A stretch of 29,232 nucleotides of DNA. Origin: UBA525 sp964589765. Lineage in GTDB: Archaea; Nanobdellota; Nanobdellia; Woesearchaeales; UBA525. The position numbers and the translations under genes are program-made. Positions 1 through 9,500 of the stretch are shown here, piece after piece (the first letter of the stretch is position 1; every line of letters starts with the position of its first letter). The notes beneath the pieces are model-generated. The model was not told the DNA's origin and made no database searches. It saw nothing but the letters and a program-made list of their open reading frames with translations. The stretch covers positions 1 through 29,232 of the forward strand of contig CAZPUM010000016.1 of assembly GCA_964589765.1 (NCBI GenBank), in the 5' to 3' direction.

Positions 1-1975
1 GTCTATTAGGACCACTTGTTACAATGTCCAAGTTAGCGCCAGGACTTGTAGTCCCGATTCCGACTTTGCCGTCGTTCTTGAGGGTCATCTTGACAGTGTT
101 TGCGGTTGAGAAACGCAGACTGTTGTCGCTGTTGTTACCGAAAATTCTGTTTGTCCAGGGTGCTGTCTGATCGCCGAAGAGGATTCCTGCTGTTTCTGTA
201 TCTAAGCTACGGATGCTTATCCAGGTTGGTCCGTCTGTTTGATTCACTTCGAGTGAGTATGTTGGTTTTGTTGTCCCAACACCAACTCTTCCATTGCTGT
301 TATCAATGAACAAACTGTTAATGCTGACATTCACAGCAGAGTTCGTCAGGCTGATATTTCCAACGCCGGTTTCGTTGGTCCAGCCTGAAGTTCCTGCTGT
401 GGCTCCTGATGGACAGTTGGCACCGTCAGAAGTACATATGTTCTGACTGTTCACAGTTGTTCCCGAGGCAAAAGTCCCAACTCCGCCGTCTGTCAGTCTT
501 GTTATGCCATCGATTACTATCGCGCCGGTTTTTCTAACCTCAAATTGTGGCGCCCCACCCACTGAAAGGTTCATCAGGTTTGATGAGGGTTGGCTTGAAG
601 TGTCTGTTATGTCCAAAGCAATAGCATCGAATTGACTGCCCCCTCCGTTCCATGTCTGTTTTAGATTAATGATTGGGGCGTTGTCAGACATCGTTCCGGA
701 TTGTATCAGAATATCGCCGAACTGAGTTACTCTAAATCTATCAACGCCATCCTTCTGAAGCTTGATTAAATCTCCAAGGAACTGTGAAGGTGCGTTAAAA
801 CCAAAGTAGGTTCCCCCGCCAGCTGGACTGTTAATTGATTTGTTTCCAACAAGGAAGAAAACCTTTCCTGGCGGAGGTAGTCCGGAAACATTTCCGAATG
901 TTACTGTGTAAGCATTTCCTGTCTGTAACTGTCCTGAGGCAGCATCGTAAATTATGTTCTGGAACCTGCTGATATTGTTAGGCTGGTTCTTGTCGTAGAA
1001 AGTTATTGCTGGAGAAGCTCCAGGAACAAATATGGGGTGGCTGAATCTGAAGTTTCCATCCCCTGTATTGTTAGTATCGAACTTCAGTGAAGCAGGAACA
1101 TTATCATCACGGCCAAGATATACTGTGCCGTTGACGTTAGCACCTGTTGCAGGCATGACGTATAAATCATTGGTGATGTTGACTATATAATCCGTTTCTG
1201 TTTTGATTGTTGTGTTTGTCCAGCCACCTGCCGATGATTGGTAGCCACCGCTACCATCATTCTGGTCATTTCGACACTCCCAGGAGTTTCCGTCCCAGTA
1301 GCTGTACTGGGTTGCACCACATGTTGATGCGCTTGTGCTGACAGTAACAACAGGGCCGAATGGATTTGTCACGGAAATTCCATTTCCTGCAGAGACTCGA
1401 GATATGTTCCCTGTATTATTGCCTGAAACACAGTTTGTTCCGTTGGCCAAACATACACGAACATTCTGTTCGTAGATTGTTCCTGAAACATTCAGGATTC
1501 TGTCGTTTGTTGTTGGGTCGCCTACCTGAATAAGTGTTCCTGAAAGATAGTTCAGGTAGAGGTTGCCGTTGCCATCTATGTACATCCTGTTTGATTGTGT
1601 TTGAATCGCAGGTCTGCTCGAAACTGACAGGATAGAACTGTTGGCACGGATGTCCAACTGGTTTCCGTAGAGTATTCTTGCGAATCGCAAGTCACTCACG
1701 TTTAAGTCTCCGGAAACATTGATGTTGCCCTGGACAATTGAGTCTCCTGAAAGGAGAACGTACAACGAGTCGTGTCCGGGGTCGTTCACAGCGAAAGCTG
1801 GCATTAAGAGTGCTACCAAGAGTAGCATCATCGCAATTAACCTCGCGTTGCTGCGGAATTTGACTCGGACTGGCACCGTAACCTTCGTTTGTCGCTCGGT
1901 TTCGCCAGTCCTTGGTTTTTCTAATAGATGATGCTTGTCAGAGTGGCGTTTCAGTTTATTGTTGTGGAGGCTCAT
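1..1975 (-). CDS. Secreted surface protein with tail-fibre-like motifs (partial, 3' end beyond window)
   Basis: Reading the minus strand from the ATG at 1975 gives about 658 codons with no stop before the left edge, so the C-terminus is missing. Residues 1-44 are basic and cytoplasmic-looking. Residues about 45-62 form a hydrophobic segment ending in AFA, consistent with a long signal peptide or signal anchor. The exported part is rich in Asn/Thr/Ser/Gly. Near the edge it carries VGVGTTKPTYSLEV and VGIGTTSPGANLDI, a type of motif common in phage tail fibres and intramolecular-chaperone surface proteins. The start overlaps the previous stop as ATGA, and AGGAGG lies 8 nt upstream, so translation is probably coupled. 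A fibre-like adhesin is inferred; no enzymatic domain is seen. Confidence 0.75.
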   Translation of the reverse strand, partial: MSLHNNKLKRHSDKHHLLEKPRTGETERQTKVTVPVRVKFRSNARLIAMMLLLVALLMPAFAVNDPGHDSLYVLLSGDSIVQGNINVSGDLNVSDLRFARILYGNQLDIRANSSILSVSSRPAIQTQSNRMYIDGNGNLYLNYLSGTLIQVGDPTTNDRILNVSGTIYEQNVRVCLANGTNCVSGNNTGNISRVSAGNGISVTNPFGPVVTVSTSASTCGATQYSYWDGNSWECRNDQNDGSGGYQSSAGGWTNTTIKTETDYIVNITNDLYVMPATGANVNGTVYLGRDDNVPASLKFDTNNTGDGNFRFSHPIFVPGASPAITFYDKNQPNNISRFQNIIYDAASGQLQTGNAYTVTFGNVSGLPPPGKVFFLVGNKSINSPAGGGTYFGFNAPSQFLGDLIKLQKDGVDRFRVTQFGDILIQSGTMSDNAPIINLKQTWNGGGSQFDAIALDITDTSSQPSSNLMNLSVGGAPQFEVRKTGAIVIDGITRLTDGGVGTFASGTTVNSQNICTSDGANCPSGATAGTSGWTNETGVGNISLTNSAVNVSINSLFIDNSNGRVGVGTTKPTYSLEVNQTDGPTWISIRSLDTETAGILFGDQTAPWTNRIFGNNSDNSLRFSTANTVKMTLKNDGKVGIGTTSPGANLDIVTSGPNR

Positions 1976-3552
1976 TCTAAGGACCTCCTGTACGGGATTA
2001 CATTTCCTAGTAGGTGTAAGTCTCCTGTACTCATGTCTACATATGCAAAGTAGATGCTTCTTGAACTCTTCACAGAGTAGCTTCCTACGGGGGGCTGTAG
2101 GTTTACTTCTGCTTCGTATAGTCTGCCGTTTATGTGTAGGTCGCCCGTGCTGGAATCTATCCAGACAAGCGGAATGCTGTTCAGGTCGCGGTCGGCTCCG
2201 TTAATTGAGAAGTCGTTTGGAGCCGGTCTTCCTGAACTGTACTCAACCACCTCTCCTTTAATCAACAGGTTACCTATTCTGTTGAACTGGCCCACGACCT
2301 CGCGGTCAACTGTCTCCCAGTTGATAACCCTGTCTGGGAAAGCTTCAGCTCCTAACTCCTGGAGGCACTCAACAGGGCGCATATTGGGGTTTGTATTGTC
2401 ACAGTTCAGTGTGAGGTTGGTGACATTGACTGGAGTGTTTACAGTGAGATTGGTTTGAGTCATGTTTGTAGTGACATTGGTCTCGGTTGTTTCATTGACT
2501 TCAGGAGTGGTTGTGTTGTTTGCCTCGGGTATTGTAACTTCAGGCAGGTCAACAGTGATTATCAGAGTGGTCTGTACTAACTCCTCTAGATCGGATGTAT
2601 AGATTGACAACTCTTCAGTGCCTGATTGAATGGGTGTCAGGGTTAGTCTGTCTTCAGTTACTTCTGTTTCTAAGAGGTCACTGCCTCCAACAGAATAGAA
2701 CAGTTCATCTTCGTCAAAGAAGTGTCCTGAAAGGTTGATTTCAACAGTTGAGTTTATGGTAATGTTATCGTAGGGTACGAGCAACACGGGTGGTGAGTTG
2801 GCTGTAATTGATTCTCCGCGTAGTGTAACATCGATATGTGCGCCTTCTTCTACAATAATTACGGCTGTTCCTGTTGTGCCATTGAGTTCACAGGTCTCCT
2901 CGCATATTGACGAGAACTTGGTTTGTCTTGTGTAGTCTCCAATAAGCACAGGTATTCTGTGTGTTGAAAGTTCTCCCGACTGGTTGGCTATGATAAGTAG
3001 TTCTACACTCTGTGAAGGTGCTTTGAATGGCATGGTTGTTGGAACTGTGTGAGTTCCGTTATCTATGTAGTAAGTGGCATCAGTCGGTTGGTTCAAAAGT
3101 GTGACCGTTTGGTTTACATCGTAGCTAGGAAGTGTTGTCAGAGGTGTACCATCATTCCATGTAAGCGTTGCAACTCTGTATGTTCTGTTTTCTGTGATGA
3201 AGTTGATTATTGCGTCTGCTTCTCCTGTCAAAGTTCCAGATGCTAATAATGATGATATTGGTACTTCGATTGTTTCATTATACGCTGTGATATTGTTTTG
3301 CTGTATTTCGAATGTGGCCATTCCTGTTATGTCTCCTTGTATTGAGTAAAGTGCTATTCCTGATAGGAGTAAGAACATTGCAGCAACAACCACGGGTAAA
3401 GAAACGTGTTTTTTCATTTGGCTCTGAGAATCATTGCGTTTCAGAGTTTCCAATGTGATTCCGTACTCTGCTTGGAGAAGTGCATCTGCTGCTCTCTCTG
3501 TTATCTTATTCTCTTTTATCCCTGTTAGGATGGTGCGCAGTTCTTTATCCAT
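1972..3552 (-). CDS. Single-pass membrane surface protein with sequon-rich stalk
   Basis: A 526-residue protein. Residues 1-50 are a charged cytoplasmic segment, residues about 52-70 one transmembrane helix, and the rest an outside domain with C217/C221, C384 and C396. Residues about 345-383 are a Thr/Asn stalk dense in N-X-S/T sequons, which suggests N-glycosylation. The C-terminal part has two copies of an STGDLH motif (about 468-473 and 508-513). A cadherin or Ig-like fold around 255-335 is possible but not proven. It overlaps the upstream Tfx-like gene by 8 nt and the downstream surface gene by 4 nt (ATGA), so the three are one operon. A cytoplasmic tail next to an HTH partner could pass a signal to that regulator; this is inference. 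Confidence 0.8.
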   Translation of the reverse strand: MDKELRTILTGIKENKITERAADALLQAEYGITLETLKRNDSQSQMKKHVSLPVVVAAMFLLLSGIALYSIQGDITGMATFEIQQNNITAYNETIEVPISSLLASGTLTGEADAIINFITENRTYRVATLTWNDGTPLTTLPSYDVNQTVTLLNQPTDATYYIDNGTHTVPTTMPFKAPSQSVELLIIANQSGELSTHRIPVLIGDYTRQTKFSSICEETCELNGTTGTAVIIVEEGAHIDVTLRGESITANSPPVLLVPYDNITINSTVEINLSGHFFDEDELFYSVGGSDLLETEVTEDRLTLTPIQSGTEELSIYTSDLEELVQTTLIITVDLPEVTIPEANNTTTPEVNETTETNVTTNMTQTNLTVNTPVNVTNLTLNCDNTNPNMRPVECLQELGAEAFPDRVINWETVDREVVGQFNRIGNLLIKGEVVEYSSGRPAPNDFSINGADRDLNSIPLVWIDSSTGDLHINGRLYEAEVNLQPPVGSYSVKSSRSIYFAYVDMSTGDLHLLGNVIPYRRSLE

Positions 3553-3778
3553 TTTGCATCACCCTCTTGTATTTGTCGTAGGAACTCTTCTGGGGTTTAA
3601 CTCCTATTTTCTTAGCGAAGTTCAGCATTTCCTCTGCATCTCTGAGTTTTTTGTGCGCGTTTGTTTCAAAATCACTTACTGCTGCTTGAGAAATTTTCAG
3701 CCGTCTGGCTATCTTTGCCTGGGTCAGCCCTTCGCTTCTGAGCTGTAACACTAGAATCTCTTTCTCAGTAAGTCCCAT
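3545..3778 (-). CDS. tfx: Tfx-like helix-turn-helix transcriptional regulator
   Basis: A 77-residue protein beginning MGLTEKEILVLQLRSEGLTQ, with a sigma-region-4/Tfx style HTH at about residues 18-45 (LTQAKIARRLKISQAAVSDFE). Tfx family proteins are archaeal DNA-binding regulators; the founding member acts on a molybdenum formylmethanofuran dehydrogenase operon. The length fits a minimal family member, with a short C-terminal tail. It is the first gene of an operon with two surface proteins and overlaps the next gene by 8 nt. The GGTGATG inside its 3' end serves as the ribosome-binding site of that next gene. A TATA box and a 20-bp dyad lie just upstream, so autoregulation is likely. The fold call is firm; the target genes are inferred. 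Confidence 0.8.
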   Translation of the reverse strand: MGLTEKEILVLQLRSEGLTQAKIARRLKISQAAVSDFETNAHKKLRDAEEMLNFAKKIGVKPQKSSYDKYKRVMQNG

Positions 3779-3807
3779 TTGCTAGCAGTCTTTTTTTTGT
3801 TAACAAA

Positions 3808-3816
3808 CTTAAATAC
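3808..3816 (-). promoter_or_regulatory. TATA box of the tfx-surface protein operon
   Basis: The minus strand reads GTATTTAAG about 30-38 nt upstream of the tfx start at 3778, in a very AT-rich 104-bp intergenic stretch. This is the normal distance for an archaeal promoter with a short leader. Confidence 0.6.
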
Positions 3817-3818
3817 TT

Positions 3819-3838
3819 TTGTATAACAACTTATACAA
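3819..3838. promoter_or_regulatory. Perfect dyad, likely operator of the tfx operon
   Basis: TTGTATAACAACTTATACAA has 8-bp perfect inverted arms around a 4-nt spacer. It lies immediately upstream of the TATA box of the tfx operon, where BRE/activator or repressor binding would act. The half-site TTGTATAA fits a dimeric HTH protein. That Tfx itself binds here is inferred from adjacency. Confidence 0.55.
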
Positions 3839-3882
3839 GTTATTTTACTTATTATATAAAAAAAGATAATTAACATCAAGGT

Positions 3883-4473
3883 CTAGAAATCCAATCCTTT
3901 CACGGCGTAAACGCCCTCATCGAATGGGTGTTTCACTTTCTTCATCTCGGTAACTAAATCAGAGTGTTTCAGAATTTCGTCAGGGGGGTTTCGTCCCGTA
4001 AGAACAAGGTGAACCTTTTTGTCACGGGCTTTCTCAATCAGATTGCGGACCTGACTGGAACTGATTAAGCCGAATGATGCTGCCATGTTGATCTCGTCAA
4101 GAACGAGTAAGAAAGGATTTTCATTAAGGTATGAAATGGCCTTCATGTAACCCATCTGGGCCGCTTTTATATCTTCCATGTCCTTTTCCTTAACATCTCC
4201 AAACTGTAATTGAAGTTTTGCGTTCTCAAGTGTTGTGTTGTTGGTTTTCTCATCTACAAAAATGAAATCCTTGTCACCTGATTTGTAGAACTTCACATCA
4301 AAAGGATGAGATGGTACCTTGTCTAGCTTCTCAAAAAATGTTGTTTCTGAAGTCTGCCAGTTTTTCATAAAGAAAATCAAACGAACCTTTTGTCCATGTC
4401 CCATAGCTCTAAGCACAGTGCCCAAAGCGGAAGAGGTTTTTCCTTTGGTTTCACCACAAAAGTTGTATATCAT
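3883..4473 (-). CDS. cobO: Cob(I)alamin adenosyltransferase, CobO/BtuR family
   Basis: A 196-residue cytosolic P-loop enzyme that transfers the adenosyl group of ATP to cob(I)alamin or corrinoids to make adenosylcobalamin. The Walker A motif GETKGKTS is at residues 7-14 and the Walker B LLVLDEIN around 122-128 (Asp126). The length matches the family (about 180-200). Its start overlaps the stop of the upstream nrdJ gene as ATGA, so it is translated with a class II ribonucleotide reductase whose cofactor is its product. No corrin-ring synthesis genes are in the window, so it may serve salvage of outside B12; this is inference. Assignment to this family rather than the PduO or EutT types rests on the N-terminal P-loop. 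Confidence 0.9.
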   Translation of the reverse strand: MIYNFCGETKGKTSSALGTVLRAMGHGQKVRLIFFMKNWQTSETTFFEKLDKVPSHPFDVKFYKSGDKDFIFVDEKTNNTTLENAKLQLQFGDVKEKDMEDIKAAQMGYMKAISYLNENPFLLVLDEINMAASFGLISSSQVRNLIEKARDKKVHLVLTGRNPPDEILKHSDLVTEMKKVKHPFDEGVYAVKGLDF

Positions 4474-6527
4474 GATGAATTACCTTTGTTCAGTATTTGT
4501 GCGTCTAAACTACTGTCTCTGTAAACAGTCAAGCCCTTGCATCCAAGGGTCCACGCCAGCATCATTCCGTCTTCAATATCCTTGACGCTGGCATTTGCTG
4601 GGAAATTTATTGTTTTACTGATTGCACCATCAACATGCGTCTGCCAAGCCGCCTGGATTTTGATGTGCCACTCGGGTGCAATCTGTTGAGCAGTCACACA
4701 GACCCTTTTGATATCATCAGGGAGAGGGTCTGTTTCCAGAATGGTTCCGCGCTTTGCAATATCATGCAGGACCTCTTTAGGAATTTCTAAATCATGCATG
4801 AGAGTCTTGAAAGCGCGGTTGATAACAAGCATGCTTCCGCCTTCGGAAAGAGTCCTAGTGTACGCGAATGCGTAGTTTGGTTCGATTCCAGAACTGACGT
4901 CAGCAATAATGCTGATACTGCCTGTCGGAGCCAGGCCTAGCAATCCGCTATTACGGATTCTTTTTCCCTCTTGTTCATGTTTGCTTCCGCGCCAGTAAGG
5001 ATACGTTCCACGTTCCTCTGCCAGCTCAAAGCTGGCTTTTTCTGCAGCGTCCCTTATTGTTTTGCCAAGCTTGTCTGCAAGTTCAACAGCATCATCAGAA
5101 TTATAGGGTATTCTTAGAAGAAGTAACATGTCTGCGAAGCCCATAACTCCTAATCCTATTCTTCGTGTGCCTCTTGTCATGTACTCAATCTTGTCAAGAG
5201 TGTAGTGGTTAACATCAATAACGTCATCAAGGAACTGGATTGAGGTTTTTACAATACGTCGTAGTTTTTCAAAGTCCAGTTCGTATTTGCCGTCTCGCTC
5301 TTTCAGACATTTTACTAAGTTAACACTTCCTTCGCAACAGCTCTGATAAGGTAATAGTGGTTGTTCAGCACAAGGGTTTGTCGCTTCGATTTCACCGATG
5401 TGGCTACAAGAATTGTGTTCATTTATTCGGTCCAAAAAGATTATGCCAGGGTCTCCGCACCTCCAGGATACTGCCAGAATGCTGTCAAAGACAACCCTTG
5501 CTGAAAGAGTCCCTGGTGATTCACCTGTTCTGGGGTTGATTAATTGATACTCCTCATCCCTGTCTAAAGCACGCATGAACTCTTCAGTTATTCCAACGCT
5601 TAAATTGAAGTTTGCCATCACTCCGGATTGAAGTTTCAGGTTGATAAAATCAAGAATGCTTGGGTGGTCCACTCTGAGGACGGCCATGTTTGCGCCCTGT
5701 CTGTGACCTCCCTGTTTGATTGCTTGCATGGCCGTAGCAAACACTTTCATGAAAGCTATCGGTCCGGCGGCCACATTGTTAACATCATCAACAGGGTCGC
5801 CCTTAGGTCGTAATCTTGAGAAACTGAACCCTGTTCCGCCTCCCGCTTGCTGTACAAGAACTGCGTGCTTTACAGCTTCGAATATTTTTTCCAGGTCATC
5901 TTCAATAGGAATCACAAAACAACTGCTAAGCTGTTTTCTCTTCTGGCCTGCGTTCATGATTGTTGGACTGCTAGGTACAAACTCGAGGTTTGAAAGCATT
6001 CTGTAGAAACTTCTTGCGGCATTCTTAGGTTCGTTGTCATATTTCAGTTCTGCCATGGCAACGCTCTTTGCTACGCGCCAAAAAAGTTGGCTTGGTGTTT
6101 CCGAAATCTGTCCGTTCTCGTCCCTTGCCAGATATCGCTGTTCCAGTAATCTTACACTGTTATATGTGAGTTTAAGTTCGTCAATCTGTCCACCTATCAA
6201 TGCGGCTTTCTGCTCTCGCAGTTTGGCGCGCTCCATCCTGTAAAGAATGTATGCTTTTGCCACGTTCGTGTGCTTAAGCTCGAGCAAAGCGGATTCCACC
6301 CTGTCCTGAACATCTTCTACGGAGGGGGTTCCTGTTGGAAAGTCATCATTAAGCTTTTTCACGACGAGGTCTTTTACTTTTTCAGCATCTTTCAGAGTGC
6401 CCTCTCCCTTGTCCTCCATAGCGTTCCAGACGGCCTGAACAATCTTGTTCTCATTAAAAAGAACCCTCTTACCAGAGCGCTTGACCAGGTATGTGATTCT
6501 ATTTTTCGAGGTCGTGACAGCAGTCAT
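4470..6527 (-). CDS. nrdJ: Class II (adenosylcobalamin-dependent) ribonucleotide reductase, shorter form
   Basis: A 685-residue enzyme reducing ribonucleotides to deoxyribonucleotides by a B12-generated thiyl radical. An ATP-cone allosteric domain is at about residues 9-100. The catalytic barrel shows SSC (Cys203), NPCAE at 384-388 (radical Cys386, Glu388), a second redox-type Cys in the CCEGSVNL segment (Cys398), and the GLAPTGSISIIADVSSGIEP loop at 531-550. It ends soon after the TVYRDSS motif and lacks the Cys-rich C-terminal tail that re-reduces many NrdJ enzymes, so re-reduction may differ. It follows the longer class II reductase by 36 bp and overlaps cobO by 4 bp. No clear ribosome-binding site is seen before its ATG. 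Linkage to cobO supports B12 dependence. Confidence 0.93.
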   Translation of the reverse strand: MTAVTTSKNRITYLVKRSGKRVLFNENKIVQAVWNAMEDKGEGTLKDAEKVKDLVVKKLNDDFPTGTPSVEDVQDRVESALLELKHTNVAKAYILYRMERAKLREQKAALIGGQIDELKLTYNSVRLLEQRYLARDENGQISETPSQLFWRVAKSVAMAELKYDNEPKNAARSFYRMLSNLEFVPSSPTIMNAGQKRKQLSSCFVIPIEDDLEKIFEAVKHAVLVQQAGGGTGFSFSRLRPKGDPVDDVNNVAAGPIAFMKVFATAMQAIKQGGHRQGANMAVLRVDHPSILDFINLKLQSGVMANFNLSVGITEEFMRALDRDEEYQLINPRTGESPGTLSARVVFDSILAVSWRCGDPGIIFLDRINEHNSCSHIGEIEATNPCAEQPLLPYQSCCEGSVNLVKCLKERDGKYELDFEKLRRIVKTSIQFLDDVIDVNHYTLDKIEYMTRGTRRIGLGVMGFADMLLLLRIPYNSDDAVELADKLGKTIRDAAEKASFELAEERGTYPYWRGSKHEQEGKRIRNSGLLGLAPTGSISIIADVSSGIEPNYAFAYTRTLSEGGSMLVINRAFKTLMHDLEIPKEVLHDIAKRGTILETDPLPDDIKRVCVTAQQIAPEWHIKIQAAWQTHVDGAISKTINFPANASVKDIEDGMMLAWTLGCKGLTVYRDSSLDAQILNKGNSS

Positions 6528-6563
6528 AATCGTGAGGAGCGAGGGGGTAATTAAAAAACTACC

Positions 6564-9500
6564 TTAGGAGCACCCGCTCGTCGTACCACAGTCAAGGCAG
6601 ACAGTACAGGTTCCGTTTTGTTTGACCTTCATGCTTCCGCAGGTAGAACACTCCTCTCCAGTAAAACCCTGATTCTTGGCCTGGAGTATTGTGTTTCCCT
6701 GGTTTGTTAGCACAGTCTGATGCGTTTTTATACGTTCAGTGTCCTGAACATGAACGAGGTCTTGCCTGTCGAGGTACTCGCTTCCAAGTAGTCTGAAAAC
6801 GTAATCAACAACAGATGTTGCCTGCTTGATTTTTGGGTCACCGACAACCTGTCCCGCAGGCTCGAATTTGGTGAATGTAAACTCTTCGACATACGCCTGT
6901 AATGGAACTCCGTGCTTTAAGCCGGTTGATACAGCGTTCGCGAATGCGTTAACTAAACATCTGTAGGATGAGCCTTCTTTGTACATATCAATCTGAACAT
7001 CGGAAAGAACTCCTTCATGTTCTGAGGCCTTTACGATAACTTTGTGTCCTCCAACATGTGCTTCTTGAACAAACCCAGTTCTTCTTGTTGGATGTGAAAC
7101 CATCTCCGCCACTGAATAGTGGAGTTCTGCAGGTCCAACGGTTTCGTCAACATCATCTGCTGTTGATAGCTGTAAGAGTTCCGCATCCAAATCGTTGGAA
7201 GTTGCGTTTAATGGCTGGCTTAGTTTACAGCCGTCTCGGTACAAAGCGTTTGCTTTGAGCATCAGTGACCAGCTTAGTTTGTACGCCTCGCCGATTTCGT
7301 CAATGGTTGCTTCCTTTGGCATATTGATTGTTTTGCTAATAGCTCCTGATAGGAAAGGCTGTACTGATGCCATCATTTTGATGTGTCCCTTCCATGACAA
7401 TGCGCGAGTTCCTAGTTTCCCGCATTTACTTGCACAGTCGAAAACAGGTAGGTGTTTGTCCTTTAGTCCTGGTGCGCCTTCTACGGTCATGTGACCACAG
7501 ACGTAAAGGTTTGCTTCTTCTATCTGTTCAGGTGTGAAGCCGAGCTCTTCAAGTATGTTTAGACCAGGGTAGTTGAGTTGTTCTTCACTAAAGCCCAACT
7601 GGTTTAGAAGTGTCTCTCCGATTGTGAACTTGTTGAAAACAAAAGCTAATTCGAATGCGCTGGCGAGCCCTGATTCAACATTGGCTATGGCTTTGTCTGT
7701 AAACCCTTTCTCTTTCAGAGAATCTTTGTTGATGTGAGGACAGCCTTGGAAAGTTCCGTGTCCTACTGTGTATTTCACAATCTTATCAACCTCTTTCTCG
7801 GTGTAACCGAGAGTTTTTAGTGCCTTTGGCACTGACTGGTTGATAATCTTCATGTACCCCCCGCCAGCAAGCTTCTTGAACTTTACAAGTGCGAAGTCGG
7901 GCTCGACTCCTGTTGTGTCACAATCCATAACGAGCCCGATAGTTCCTGTCGGAGCAAGGACCGTGACTTGGGCGTTTCTGTATCCATACTCTTCGCCTAG
8001 TTCCAGTGCCCTGTCCCAGCACTCTTTTGCTGCTTCGAGCAGTTTTTCGGGGCACTCTTTCTCATCAATACCCACAGGAGATATTGTGAGTCCTTCATAC
8101 TCATCAGAGTCTGCGTTGTACGCAGCTCTTCTGTGGTTTCTTATGATTCTGAGCATGTTATCCTTGTTCTTTGCGTAGTATTTGAAAGGCCCGTGGTCTT
8201 TTGCCATGAGGGCGCTTGTCGCATATGCTTCTCCGCACATCACTGCTGTCAGTGCGCCTGCGATTGCTCTCCCCTTGTCACTGTCGTATGGAATTCCTAA
8301 ACGCATCAAAACGGTTCCCAGGTTGGCGTATCCCAGTCCCAATGTTCTTGTCTTATAGGATAGGTCTGCAATCTCCTTACTTGGAAATTGTGCCATCAGT
8401 ACGCTTATTTCCAGCACCATCGTCCAGAGTTTGATTGCGTGCTTGTACCCTTCAATGTCAAATGTGTTGTCGTCATTTAGGAACTTGCCAAGATTGATAC
8501 TTGCAAGGTTGCACGCGGTGTCATCAAGGTAGAGATACTCGCTACATGGATTACTGGCATTTATTCTTCCGTGGGCGGGGCAGGTGTGCCACTCGTTGAT
8601 TGTTGTGTCGAATTGCACACCTGGGTCTGCGCAGGCCCATGCTGCTAGCTTGATTTTCTCCCACAGTTTTTTTGCTGGGACTGAACGCATAACTTTGCCG
8701 TCAGTCCTCTGGATTAGGTCCCAGTCTGTATAATTTTTCAATGCTTCAAAGAATTTGTTAGGGATTCTTACTGAGTTGTTGCTGTTCTGTCCGCTCACCG
8801 TGTAGTAGGCTTCCCCTTCAAAGTGTGTGTCATAGATTTGGAGTGGAACATTGGTGATTCCCATCTGGGCCATTTGCAGAGTTCGGCTGATAACTCCCAT
8901 TGGGATGTTTAATGTAATCGCCTTTTTCACAGCGGTTCTAAGTTTCTTGTTATTCTCTAAATCTGGGTTTGACTTAGCTGCTTCGATAATTCCTGTTAAT
9001 CCGTCGTGAACATTCTTGCTTCCTGTTACTAAGTCAGCCACTTTCTGCTCTTCAATCATCTTCCAGTCTATGAACTGTTCAATCTCAGGATGGTCCATGT
9101 CCAAGCAGACCATCTTGGCCGCTCTTCTGGTTGTTCCGCCAGATTTGATAGCTCCCGCTGCGCGGTCATTAATCTTCAACCAGCTCATTAGGCCGGATGA
9201 CTTTCCTCCGCCCGAGAGTGGTTCGCCTTCGCCTCTTAATGAGGAGAAGTTAGTCCCTGTTCCTGCTCCATACTTGAAGATTCTTGCTTCTCTTGTTACT
9301 AGGTCGAAGATTCCTCCTGGATTGACCAAATCATCTTTAACTGATTGGATAAAACACGCGTGTGGTGCAGGGCGGGAGTATGCGTCTTCTGACTGCTTCA
9401 GTTCTTCTGTAACAGGGTCTGTGTACCAGTGTCCCTGTGCCCCTCCTTTGATATCGTATGCCCAGGCCAGTCCTGTGTTGAACCATTGCGGACTGTTTGG

